A DNA stretch of 64,000 nucleotides from Stutzerimonas stutzeri. Its GTDB lineage: Bacteria; Pseudomonadota; Gammaproteobacteria; Pseudomonadales; Pseudomonadaceae. The notes beneath the pieces were generated by a model, which was not told the DNA's origin, searched no databases, and saw nothing but the letters and a program-made list of their open reading frames with translations. Within the stretch, counting starts at the first letter, position 1. Each line of letters starts with the position of its first letter. Location of the stretch: assembly GCF_009789555.1 (NCBI RefSeq), contig NZ_CP046902.1, forward strand, positions 2,186,001-2,250,000. Direction: 5' to 3'. The position numbers and the translations under genes were made by a program. This document shows positions 1-7,552 of this stretch, piece by piece.

Positions 1-6
1 ATAGCT

Positions 7-1428
7 ATGGAAAAACGTCAGTCAACGGCCAGGGACTCATCGCGCGCTGCCCGGCTTTTCGCGGCATCGGCGCTGGTGCTCGCGCTCAACCCGCTGCAGG
101 CCTTCGCCTGGAGTTACAAAGAGGCGGCGCAGCCATACGCCGGCACCAGCATCCGGGTACTCGACGAGGTCACGCCGCTGCAGGAGACCATGCGCAAGCT
201 GGTCCCCGAATTCACCCGGGAAACCGGCATCGAGGTCGAGTACGAGCTGCTCAGCCACGGCGACGTGATCAACCGTGGGCAAGCCGATCTGTTTTCCGGG
301 CGCGGCCATTACGACGCGATCATGCTGCACGGCCTGCAACTCGGGCCCTTGCTCGACGCAGAGGTGCTGAAGCCGATCGACTCGCTGCTCAAGGATGAGA
401 AGCTGACCAATCCCGATCTCGCGCTGGACGACCTGATCGAGCCGGCGAACGAAACGCTGGTCAATTACGCTGGCGAGCGCTACGGCTTTCTGACCTGGAA
501 CTACAACCAGATCTATTGGGCCCGCGCCGATCTGCTCAACCATCCCGAAGAGAAGGAAGCCTTCAAGCGTAAATACGGTTACGAGCTCGCGCCGGCCGGC
601 ACCATGCAGCAGATGCGCGACATCGCCGAGTTCTTCACCCGCAAGGCCGGGCAGACGCTGGCCGGCGAGCCGCTGAAAAATGACTTCTACGGCATCGTGC
701 TTGAGGGCATTCCCGGCGGCACCACCTTCACCACGGTCTGGGAGGTGTTCCTGAACAACTTCGGTGGCGGCGTGTTCGACGCGCAAGGCAAGCCGAGCCT
801 GGACAATCCGAAGAACGTCGAAGCGCTGCGATTCTGGGCGGACCTCTGGAAGTTCGCCCCACCGGGCCAGGCCGAGTACTCGCTGATCGACGTGCCCACT
901 GTCATGGGGAACGGCATCGCCGCCCAATCGATCGCCTTCAGTGACTTCGTGCTCGGGGTCGACCGTGAGGGTGGCGGCATCTATGCAGGCCAGTTCGTCT
1001 ACCGTGGCATTCCGATCAACGAAGGCAGCGAGGCGTCGCACACCGCGGGCGGTGAGCCGTCGCTGATGGCAATGAGCGGCCTGTCGAAGAACCCCGAGGC
1101 GACCTACCTGTTCATGCAGTGGATGATCGACCGGAACACCCAAGACCGGCTGCTGGAAATGGGCGGCGGCGGTGTGCCGATCCGCCAGTCGTCCTTCGAG
1201 CTGCCGGTCATGCAGGAGGCCGCGCGCAAGTCGCTGTATGACGCGATGGCGGCATCGCTCAAGGTGGTGACAGCCAAGCCCAAGGCGCCGAAGTTCTTTG
1301 AGATCGACCAGACCATGGCGCCCCTCGTGCAGCAGGTGGGTATCGGCCAGCTCTCGGCCGAGGACGCGCTGAAGCAGGGGCAGAAGAAGCTGCTTTCCAT
1401 CTGTGACGAGTGTCTGCTGACGGAATGA
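7..1428 (+). CDS. ABC transporter extracellular solute-binding protein, sugar type (family 1)
   Basis: This is a periplasmic substrate-capture protein for the ABC importer whose two permeases follow directly. Residues 1-34 look like a Sec signal peptide (basic start, hydrophobic core, cleavage after QAFA). The remaining ~440 residues have the length and character of bacterial family 1 solute-binding proteins (for example ITGAFxxETGI-like opening, here FTRETGIEVEYE, and late GGEPSLMAMSGLSKNPEA). The C-terminus carries a CDEC cysteine pair, unusual for this family. The ATG lies 6 bases from the window edge, so an upstream extension cannot be excluded, but the signal peptide supports this start. 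The substrate is unknown; linkage to a formamidase argues against a plain sugar. Confidence 0.88.
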   Translation: MEKRQSTARDSSRAARLFAASALVLALNPLQAFAWSYKEAAQPYAGTSIRVLDEVTPLQETMRKLVPEFTRETGIEVEYELLSHGDVINRGQADLFSGRGHYDAIMLHGLQLGPLLDAEVLKPIDSLLKDEKLTNPDLALDDLIEPANETLVNYAGERYGFLTWNYNQIYWARADLLNHPEEKEAFKRKYGYELAPAGTMQQMRDIAEFFTRKAGQTLAGEPLKNDFYGIVLEGIPGGTTFTTVWEVFLNNFGGGVFDAQGKPSLDNPKNVEALRFWADLWKFAPPGQAEYSLIDVPTVMGNGIAAQSIAFSDFVLGVDREGGGIYAGQFVYRGIPINEGSEASHTAGGEPSLMAMSGLSKNPEATYLFMQWMIDRNTQDRLLEMGGGGVPIRQSSFELPVMQEAARKSLYDAMAASLKVVTAKPKAPKFFEIDQTMAPLVQQVGIGQLSAEDALKQGQKKLLSICDECLLTE

Positions 1429-1438
1429 CGGGAGCCCC

Positions 1439-2317
1439 ATGAAACGATTGGAAAGCCGATGGTATCCGTACGCGCTGCTGGCGCCGGCCTTTTTGGTGCT
1501 GGTGCTGGTGAGCCTGGTGCCCTTCCTGTTCGCGGCCTACCTAAGCATGCACGAGGTCGCCTACGGGCGGGTTCGCGACTTTGCCGGGCTGGAAAATTAC
1601 GCCGCGCTGATGGGCAACGACCGGTTCTGGAACAGCCTCGGCGTGGCGGCGAAGTTCATGCTGATCGCCTTCCCACTGGAGTTTGTGCTCGGCCTGGCCG
1701 GGGCGCTCCTGCTGAATAAGAAGGTCTGGGGACGCAGCGTGATCCTGCCGCTGCTGTTCATTCCGACCATGATGGCGCCCATCGTCGTGGGGCTGGTCTG
1801 GAAGGTGATGTTCGCCGGCTCCTGGGGCCTGCTGTCCTACAACATCATGGAGCGCTTCGGCTGGCTGTCGGATACCTCGGTTTTCTCGTCGCCCGACTAC
1901 GCGCTGCTGGCCCTGGCGCTGGTCGATGTCTGGCAGTGGACGCCGTTCATGATGCTGGCCTTCTTCGCCGGTCTGCAGGCCTTGCCGGTGAGCCCGTACC
2001 GGGCCGCGGCGGTGGACGGTGCGACGCCGCTGCAGATATTCATGCGCCTGACGCTGCCGCTGATGGCACCGCTGATGGCGGTTATCGGCATGTTGCGTTT
2101 CATCGATGCGTTCAAGGTGTTCGACACCATCTACACGCTGACCGCCGGCGGCCCAGGCACGGCCACCGAGGCGCCCAGCCTGCTGGCGTACCGCATGAGC
2201 TTCGAGCAATGGCGGATCGGCGAGTCTGCCGCGTTCGCAGTGATCGTCTGGATCGGCTTCTTCGTGCTCTGCTCGCTGTTCTATCACCTGGCCAAGAAGA
2301 AGCTTCACGCCTTCTAG
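1439..2317 (+). CDS. ABC transporter inner-membrane permease (MalF/UgpA-like)
   Basis: This is the first transmembrane subunit of the sugar-type ABC importer, 292 residues. It has about six hydrophobic segments, the first at residues 12-35, and an EAA cytoplasmic-loop motif around residues 188-210 (YRAAAVDGATPLQIFMRLTLPL) that docks the ATPase. It begins 10 bases after the binding-protein stop and ends 10 bases before the second permease, so the genes are surely co-transcribed. It is assigned to the binding-protein-dependent transport permease family; the substrate cannot be told from sequence. Confidence 0.9.
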   Translation: MKRLESRWYPYALLAPAFLVLVLVSLVPFLFAAYLSMHEVAYGRVRDFAGLENYAALMGNDRFWNSLGVAAKFMLIAFPLEFVLGLAGALLLNKKVWGRSVILPLLFIPTMMAPIVVGLVWKVMFAGSWGLLSYNIMERFGWLSDTSVFSSPDYALLALALVDVWQWTPFMMLAFFAGLQALPVSPYRAAAVDGATPLQIFMRLTLPLMAPLMAVIGMLRFIDAFKVFDTIYTLTAGGPGTATEAPSLLAYRMSFEQWRIGESAAFAVIVWIGFFVLCSLFYHLAKKKLHAF

Positions 2318-2327
2318 GAGAACACCC

Positions 2328-3206
2328 ATGAACCAGCGTCTCACCCTTCCGGCGCCGGCCGGGACCCAAGCGGCGTCGTTACCTAGGAAGGCCGGTAGCC
2401 GGGCGTCTTGGTTCTGGACTTCGTTGCTGATCCTGATTACCGCTATCGTGCTGTTTCCGGTGATCTGGGTCGGCAGCTTCATGTTCCGGCCGGATGCGGC
2501 GATGTTCGCCCGGCCGACGCAATGGCTGTTTGAGCCGACCATGGCGCACTTCCAGTACGTGATCGACAACGGTTTCATTGGCTACTTGGGTACTTCGGTG
2601 CTGCTGGCCTCGATCAGCACCCTGCTGGTGGTGCTGCTGGGCACGCCCGCGGCTTATGCCTTCGCCCGGTTCAAGCTGCGGTTCAAGGATGATCTATTCC
2701 TGTTCGTGCTGGCTACTCGCATGGCGCCGCCGATTTGCATGGTCATCCCGTTCTACATGATCTTTTCCAAGGTTGGGCTGATGGACACTTATGTCGGGCT
2801 GACGCTGGCCTACCTGACGTTCAACCTGTCGTTCTACATCTGGGTCATGAGCAGTTTCTGCAAGGACCTGCCGGTGGCGCTCGAGGAGGTCGCAATGCTC
2901 GAGGGTTACAACCGTTTCGCCATCTTCCTGCGGGTGGTGCTGCCGCTGCTGCGCTCGGGCATTGTCGCCACGGGCATGCTCTGTTTCATCTTCGCCTGGA
3001 ATGAGTTCATGTTCGCCTTCATGCTCGGCGGCCAGGAGGTCAAGACGCTGCCGGTTGCCGTGCCGGAGCTGATCACCACTCAGGGCGTGCGCTGGGGCGC
3101 CATGGCCATCGTCGGTACGCTGTCGCTGATTCCGGTGATGCTCGCCGTGTTCTTCTTGCAGAAGCACATTGTCCGCGGTCTCACCATGGGTGCCGTGAAG
3201 GGCTAG
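2328..3206 (+). CDS. ABC transporter inner-membrane permease (MalG/UgpE-like)
   Basis: This is the second transmembrane subunit of the importer, 292 residues. It has a cytoplasmic N-terminal ~28 residues, a first membrane helix at about 29-50, and an EAA loop at about 184-210 (ALEEVAMLEGYNRFAIFLRV). A GGAG-type ribosome site (TAGGAGAACACCC) precedes the ATG. No ATP-binding subunit gene follows: the next gene is an amidase. The ATPase must therefore lie upstream of the window or be shared with another system. Confidence 0.9.
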   Translation: MNQRLTLPAPAGTQAASLPRKAGSRASWFWTSLLILITAIVLFPVIWVGSFMFRPDAAMFARPTQWLFEPTMAHFQYVIDNGFIGYLGTSVLLASISTLLVVLLGTPAAYAFARFKLRFKDDLFLFVLATRMAPPICMVIPFYMIFSKVGLMDTYVGLTLAYLTFNLSFYIWVMSSFCKDLPVALEEVAMLEGYNRFAIFLRVVLPLLRSGIVATGMLCFIFAWNEFMFAFMLGGQEVKTLPVAVPELITTQGVRWGAMAIVGTLSLIPVMLAVFFLQKHIVRGLTMGAVKG

Positions 3207-3251
3207 GCGATCGCTGCAGCACGTCCATGAACCCTCACCGGAGGTCAAACC

Positions 3252-4187
3252 ATGACTCATCACGTCATTGCGCCCACCCATGAATCGATGGTCTGGGGCC
3301 TGCTCAGCGCGGAGTTTGCGCCGGTGCTGAGCGTCGCTTCGGGCGATACCGTTTCGCTGTCCTCGTTTCCCGCCGGCGGAAAGGAATGCTTGCCCGCAGA
3401 GTCTTCTCGCATCCTTCCGGAATACCTCGAAGCGCTGGATAGGCTGCACAAGGGCCCAGGCCCTCATTTCGTCACCGGTCCGGTATACGTGCAGGGGGCG
3501 ATGCCCGGGGACACGCTGCAGGTCGACATCCTCGATGCCCGGCCGACCATGGACTGGGGCTATGTATCGATCCTGCCATTGCTGGGCACGCTGCCTGACG
3601 AGTTCACCGACTATCAGACGATCCACCCGCACATCGATGCCGCCCGCGGCGTCGCGACCCTGCCGTGGGGAACCGAAATCGATCTGGATCCTTTCTTCGG
3701 TATCGTCGCGGTTGCCCCGCCGCCGGCCTGGGGGCGCTGCACCTCGTCAGTCCCGCGTGCCTTCGGTGGGAACATGGACAACAAGGAGCTCAAGCCGGGC
3801 ACGACGCTTTACCTGCCGGTGTTCAACGAAGGTGCTCTGTTCTATGCCGGAGATGGGCACGGGGTGCAGGGTGATGGCGAGGTGTGCATCACCGCCCTGG
3901 AAATGGGCATTACCGGAACCTTCCGACTGACCGTACGCAAGGATCTGAAGATCGAGCATCCCTTCGCCGAGTCGCCTACCCAGCTGATTTCAATCGGTCT
4001 CGACGAGGACCTGGACGATGCCGCCAGGCAAGCAGTGCGCGAGATGGTCCGACACCTTTGCGCCCGCACCGGGCTATCGCGCAACGAGGCCTACATGCTG
4101 TGCTCGCTGGCCGGAAACCTTCGGGTTACCCAACTGGTGGACGGCAACAAGGGTGTGCACATGATGATGCCGAAGCGGTATCTCTGA
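3252..4187 (+). CDS. Acetamidase/formamidase family protein
   Basis: A member of the FmdA/AmdA family, which hydrolyses formamide or short amides to the acid and ammonia in the cytoplasm. Visible family features over 311 residues are the GPVYVQGAMPGDTLQVDI segment, the FGG(N)MDNKEL region and the GDGHGVQGDGEVC(I)TALE metal/active-site segment. The ATG is preceded by CCGGAGGTCAAACC. It sits 45 bases after the second permease and is probably the last gene of that operon, so the transporter may import an amide or a compound that yields one. The exact substrate is not determinable; some family members act on other cyclic or linear amides. Confidence 0.87.
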   Translation: MTHHVIAPTHESMVWGLLSAEFAPVLSVASGDTVSLSSFPAGGKECLPAESSRILPEYLEALDRLHKGPGPHFVTGPVYVQGAMPGDTLQVDILDARPTMDWGYVSILPLLGTLPDEFTDYQTIHPHIDAARGVATLPWGTEIDLDPFFGIVAVAPPPAWGRCTSSVPRAFGGNMDNKELKPGTTLYLPVFNEGALFYAGDGHGVQGDGEVCITALEMGITGTFRLTVRKDLKIEHPFAESPTQLISIGLDEDLDDAARQAVREMVRHLCARTGLSRNEAYMLCSLAGNLRVTQLVDGNKGVHMMMPKRYL

Positions 4188-4221
4188 GGCGCTGCGCTCA
4201 GACACCGAGCAAGGTTCCGGT

Positions 4222-4237
4222 GCTGCGGCGCCGCAGC
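4222..4237. terminator. GC-rich palindrome between convergent genes
   Basis: A perfect 16-base palindrome (GCTGCGGC/GCCGCAGC) lies in the 83-base gap between the amidase gene and the convergent marR-type gene. It could fold into a hairpin in either transcript, but no clear T-run follows on either strand, so termination is only a guess. Confidence 0.35.
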
Positions 4238-4270
4238 CTCTGTCCTCATCGACGCATGCCGTCGCGCCTG

Positions 4271-4777
4271 TCAGGCCAGCCGGAACGGCACGGTGCCGCA
4301 ATCGTTGTTGGCTTCCACCAGCTTGATCAACTGCAGCAGGAACAGGTCGCGTTGATCAGCGGGGATGTCTTCGATGGTGCGCTCATGCGCGCGGGAGACC
4401 GCGGCATCCATTTTCTTGATCAGGTATTTACCCTTGCGCGTCAGCTTCACCAGCTTGACGCGGCGGTCGTCGGTGCTCTGGCGCCGCTGTAGCAGCTCGC
4501 GGCCCTCCAGTCGTGGGATGACTTCAGCGACGCTGGTGCGCTCAAGCCCGATCTCCAGGGCGAGGGTAATCTGGTCCATCTCACCGTGAGTGTTGAGTGC
4601 GGTCATCAGACTGTACTGCACCGGGGTGATATTGAATTCACGCGTTTCCTGCAGGAATAGCGCGCAGTGGATCTGATGCAACCGGCGGATCAGGAAGCCG
4701 GGCCGGGTGAGCAGGGCGGAGCGGCCGTAGGCCGCTTCCAGTTGGGCCTTTGTATCGATTGTCTCTGGACTATTCAT
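4271..4777 (-). CDS. MarR family transcriptional regulator
   Basis: A winged-helix dimeric repressor/activator of 168 residues. The MarR core is visible: the recognition region LALEIGLERTSVAEVIPRLEGRELLQRRQSTDDRRVKLVKLTRKG contains the beta-wing signature DDRRVKLVKLT. I chose the internal ATG at 4777 (MNSPETIDTK) because it has a GGCGAG purine stretch upstream and the region before it codes for nothing family-like. It is convergent with the amidase operon and divergent from the Liv-like operon, separated by 678 bases. A link to regulation of either neighbour is inference. Confidence 0.88.
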   Translation of the reverse strand: MNSPETIDTKAQLEAAYGRSALLTRPGFLIRRLHQIHCALFLQETREFNITPVQYSLMTALNTHGEMDQITLALEIGLERTSVAEVIPRLEGRELLQRRQSTDDRRVKLVKLTRKGKYLIKKMDAAVSRAHERTIEDIPADQRDLFLLQLIKLVEANNDCGTVPFRLA

Positions 4778-5152
4778 AGCTCTCGCCGTCAGTTGGCCCG
4801 GCCGATGCAAGGTGGCTTCGGCGCGGCTGCAGTCGCCTGGATTGTAAGCGCATATCAAGGAGGCGTGCCGCTGATAAGTTGTTTGGCGAGCACCGAACGG
4901 GCGTGTTCGTGCGAGCTTTCCATGCAAGTGTCCGGCCAAACCAGCCGGTCGGGTGGCCTCCCAACGTGGACCGGGGAGTGACTCTGCAGGGCCCCGAGGG
5001 CGGACCGTCCATCGTCGGAACCGCAAACCCAGCGGACCCTCCTTCGGCTAACTCAGTGGCATACCCCTTGTCTTGCCGCATGCTGGTGCGCGGGCATTGA
5101 GGCGCTGCCCGCCAGCGTGCAGCGTTCATACCAGTGATCGCCGGCAGGTGTG

Positions 5153-5166
5153 CTGATCTAGATCAA
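5153..5166. promoter_or_regulatory. Candidate Anr/FNR box
   Basis: CTGATCTAGATCAA matches the FNR/Anr consensus TTGAT-N4-ATCAA at 9 of 10 defined bases and contains a perfect 12-base palindrome. It is about 100 bases upstream of the sigma-54-like promoter of the Liv-like operon and about 375 bases upstream of the marR-type start. The match is visible; the function is inferred. Confidence 0.4.
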
Positions 5167-5183
5167 TACGCGGTGCACCACGC

Positions 5184-5197
5184 TTTTCTCTAGAAAA
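5184..5197. promoter_or_regulatory. AT-rich palindrome, possible MarR-family operator
   Basis: TTTTCT-CT-AGAAAA is an inverted repeat in an AT-rich pocket (5184-5203) of otherwise GC-rich sequence, in the region between the divergent marR-type gene and the Liv-like operon. Short AT-rich palindromes are typical MarR-family targets, but no family-specific consensus can be claimed here. Confidence 0.3.
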
Positions 5198-5251
5198 AAT
5201 ATCCTTTGCTTTCAATGCGCTGTCGGTGTCGGTGCTGATGATCGTGAAGCG

Positions 5252-5267
5252 TGGCATAGGAGTTGCT
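5252..5267 (+). promoter_or_regulatory. Candidate sigma-54 (-24/-12) promoter of the Liv-like operon
   Basis: TGGCATAGGAGTTGCT has the GG-N10-GC spacing and matches the TGGCAC-N5-TTGCW consensus at all but one of the defined bases. The predicted transcript start is near 5279, about 177 bases before the binding-protein ATG. A TGCACCA half-site resembling an NtrC arm lies upstream at 5174-5180. Other than these and the two palindromes listed separately, I see no gene in 4778-5455. Confidence 0.55.
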
Positions 5268-5278
5268 CTGCTCGAAGA

Positions 5279-5455
5279 TATTCGGAACGTGCCTTAGGCC
5301 CGTTCCGAGATCCGGCCGCACGCAGGGGTTCGCCACGCGTGCTTCGCCGGCCCCGGCGGGAGCCGGGCGCAGCGAGCGTGCGGAAGTCGCCCCGACTGTC
5401 CGTTGGACTACGCATTCACCACGTATCACCACGATAAAAAATGCCGGAGAGCCTC
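5279..5455 (+). other. Structured 5' leader of the Liv-like operon, possible cis-regulatory RNA
   Basis: The predicted leader contains an 8-bp perfect stem (5282-5289 with 5301-5308, 11-base loop) starting three bases after the predicted transcript start. A long-range 8-bp stem follows (CCGCACGC 5316-5323 with GCGTGCGG 5376-5383), enclosing a 6-bp hairpin with a GGGA tetraloop (5352-5367). I recognise no known riboswitch consensus. The pairing is seen; a regulatory role is inference. Confidence 0.35.
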
Positions 5456-6610
5456 ATGTTCAATCGTAAAAAGCTATTGGCCGTACTGGTGTCGGGCGCG
5501 TTGTTCGCTTCCCAAGGCTACGCCGAGGAAACCATCAAGATTGGGGTGTCGCAGCCGCTGACCGGCCCGGTCGCCGCGGCCGGTACTTATGTCACTAACG
5601 GGGCGCGGCTGGCCGCGGACTATCTCAACGCCAACGGCGGCGTGCTCGGCAAGCAAATCGAACTCGTGATCGAAGACAACAAGTCCAACCCGCGAGAAGC
5701 GGTCAACTCTGCCGAGAAGCTGATCCTCAGCGACAAAGTGCCGGTCATGATGGGGGCCTGGGGTTCGACCTTCACGCTCGCCACCATGCCGAAGCTGGAG
5801 GAATACGGCGTGCCGATGGTGGTCGAGACGGCATCGTCGTCCAAGGTTACCAACTCCGGCAATCCCTGGGTGTTTCGCATCAGCCCAACCTCGAAGATGG
5901 AAGCGCAGGCGTTTGCCGAGCAGCTGTCAGCGTTCCAACCGGCTATCACTAAGGTTGATTTCCTCTCGGTCAACAACGACTGGGGCTTGGGCGCCGCCAC
6001 CGAATTCAAGGCGGTGTTCGAAGAGAAGGGCATCGAAGTGGGTCGAGCCGAAACCATGGCACCCGATGCGACTGACCTGTCTGCGCAGCTGGCGGCGATC
6101 AAGAACTCCGGCAGCGACACGGTGATCGTCACCTCTGGCGTCGAGCAGCTGACCCTGGCGATCCGTCAGGCCGCCGAGCAGGGTATCAAGCAGCGGATTA
6201 TTACCACTGGCGGGTCCTTTCCCGAGCCGCTGGTGAAGAATCCAGGCCCCCAGGGCTACGTGAGCACCCACCTGCTGTTCTTCTCACCCTGGACCGCCGA
6301 AGAGCAAGCGGCCAATCCCGAGTTGGCCAAGGCCTACATGGATGCCTGGAACGAAAAAGGTTACCCGTTCCCAGGCCTGACCGAAGGTTTCCGCGGCTTC
6401 GACGGCATTCTGACCATCGCCGAAGCGATCCGACTCGCCGGCAAGGCTGAACCGGAAGCGATTCGAGACGCGCTATGGAAGGTCCAGGCCAAAGGTGTCA
6501 ACGGTGATATCGCCTTTGACAAGGACGGACCGGAAGGCAAGGAAAGCGGGCAGAACAAGCCGAACATCTACATCGTTCAGCTGAAAGACGGCGAAGTCTC
6601 GGCATTGTGA
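5456..6610 (+). CDS. ABC transporter substrate-binding protein, branched-chain amino acid/amide type
   Basis: A periplasmic binding protein of the LivK/UrtA/AmiC fold, 384 residues. It has a clear Sec signal peptide (residues 1-23, cleavage after GYA) and the family opening IKIGVSQPLTGPVAAAGTYVTNGARLAADYLN. I prefer the ATG at 5456 over the one at 5441 because GGAGAG sits 7 bases before it and the signal peptide begins there. It is first gene of a five-subunit importer. The family binds leucine/isoleucine/valine, urea, short amides or aromatic acids, so the substrate is open. A strong hairpin follows the stop and may favour high binding-protein expression. Confidence 0.92.
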   Translation: MFNRKKLLAVLVSGALFASQGYAEETIKIGVSQPLTGPVAAAGTYVTNGARLAADYLNANGGVLGKQIELVIEDNKSNPREAVNSAEKLILSDKVPVMMGAWGSTFTLATMPKLEEYGVPMVVETASSSKVTNSGNPWVFRISPTSKMEAQAFAEQLSAFQPAITKVDFLSVNNDWGLGAATEFKAVFEEKGIEVGRAETMAPDATDLSAQLAAIKNSGSDTVIVTSGVEQLTLAIRQAAEQGIKQRIITTGGSFPEPLVKNPGPQGYVSTHLLFFSPWTAEEQAANPELAKAYMDAWNEKGYPFPGLTEGFRGFDGILTIAEAIRLAGKAEPEAIRDALWKVQAKGVNGDIAFDKDGPEGKESGQNKPNIYIVQLKDGEVSAL

Positions 6611-6621
6611 AACCCGACCCG

Positions 6622-6648
6622 GACGGGCACCGGCAGGTCGTGCCCGTC
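6622..6648 (+). terminator. Intra-operon hairpin after the binding-protein gene
   Basis: GACGGGCAC (6622-6630) pairs perfectly with GTGCCCGTC (6640-6648) around a 9-base loop, 11 bases after the binding-protein stop and before the first permease. Hairpins of this kind between a binding-protein gene and its permeases usually stabilise the upstream mRNA or cause partial termination. No T-run follows. A short tandem repeat (TTCGGATG twice, 6650-6666) lies between it and the permease ribosome site. Confidence 0.6.
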
Positions 6649-6679
6649 GTTCGGATGTTCGGATGTTCAGGAGAAAATT

Positions 6680-7552
6680 TTGGATCAGTTCCTTCAGCAC
6701 ATCGTGAATGCCCTGGTGCTTGGCTCAACCTATGCGCTGCTCGGCATCGGACTCACCCTGATTTTCGGCATCATGCGGGTGGTGAACTTCGCCCACGGCG
6801 AGCTCTACGCCTTCGGCGCGTACGTGGCCTACGCGCTGGTGTCTCTGCTCGGTCTCAACTACTTCGGCTCGGTCCTGTTGGCCGGGGCGCTAGGGCTGCT
6901 GCTCGGCGTCGCCATCGAATTCTTGCTTCTTCGCCGCTGCAGGCTTGAAAACGTCGATGAGGTCATGCTGATCATGATCGGCCTGATGATCATCATGCAG
7001 AATGCGGAGCTGCTGCTCTGGGGGGGCGTCGCCAAGGTCGTGCCCACGCCGTTCGCGCAGGAATCGATCACCGTCGGCGGCATCTATCTGTCGCCCACCC
7101 GGCTGTTCGTGTTCTGCGCCGCCGTGGTGCTGCTGATCGCCTTTTACCTGATCATCGAGCGCTCGCGGCTCGGCCTGGCGATGCGTGCGACCTTCCAGGA
7201 CCGCGACGCGGCGAAGATTGTCGGGGTCAACGTCGGCAGCATCTACACGCTCACCTTCGCTCTCGGCTCCTGCATGGCCGCGGTCACCGGAGCACTGTTG
7301 GCGCCCGTATTCGTGGTCGCGCCGACAATGGGTGATCTGGCCAGTCTGAAGGCCTTTGCCATCGTCATCCTCGGTGGCCTCGGCAACATCCCCGGTGCGG
7401 CATTGGGCGGCTTCGCCCTGGCGGCAATCGAAGAGTTCGGTTCTGGCTACATCTCGACTGCTTACCGCGACGCCCTGGGCTTCCTGGCGATTCTTATCGT
7501 GATGGTCATTCGCCCGCAGGGCCTGTTCGCCATCAAAGAGCGGGTGGGTTAG
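6680..7552 (+). CDS. Branched-chain amino acid-type ABC permease (LivH-like)
   Basis: An inner-membrane permease of the LivH family, 290 residues, with the N-terminal pattern LVLGSTYALLGIGLTLIFGIMRVVNFAHGELYAFGAY diagnostic of that family. The start codon is TTG, supported by CAGGAGAAAA directly upstream; no better start lies nearby. The stop TAG at 7550-7552 abuts the ATG of the next permease, indicating coupled translation. Confidence 0.93.
   Translation: MDQFLQHIVNALVLGSTYALLGIGLTLIFGIMRVVNFAHGELYAFGAYVAYALVSLLGLNYFGSVLLAGALGLLLGVAIEFLLLRRCRLENVDEVMLIMIGLMIIMQNAELLLWGGVAKVVPTPFAQESITVGGIYLSPTRLFVFCAAVVLLIAFYLIIERSRLGLAMRATFQDRDAAKIVGVNVGSIYTLTFALGSCMAAVTGALLAPVFVVAPTMGDLASLKAFAIVILGGLGNIPGAALGGFALAAIEEFGSGYISTAYRDALGFLAILIVMVIRPQGLFAIKERVG

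Noticed and set aside
4879..5432. Short open frames in the gap between the marR-type gene and the Liv-like operon
   Set aside because: No ribosome sites or family-like sequence; the region holds promoter motifs and a structured leader instead.
5279..5455. Known guanidine-type riboswitch (ykkC classes)
   Set aside because: The conserved loop motifs of those classes are absent from the leader, so only an unspecified structured leader is reported.
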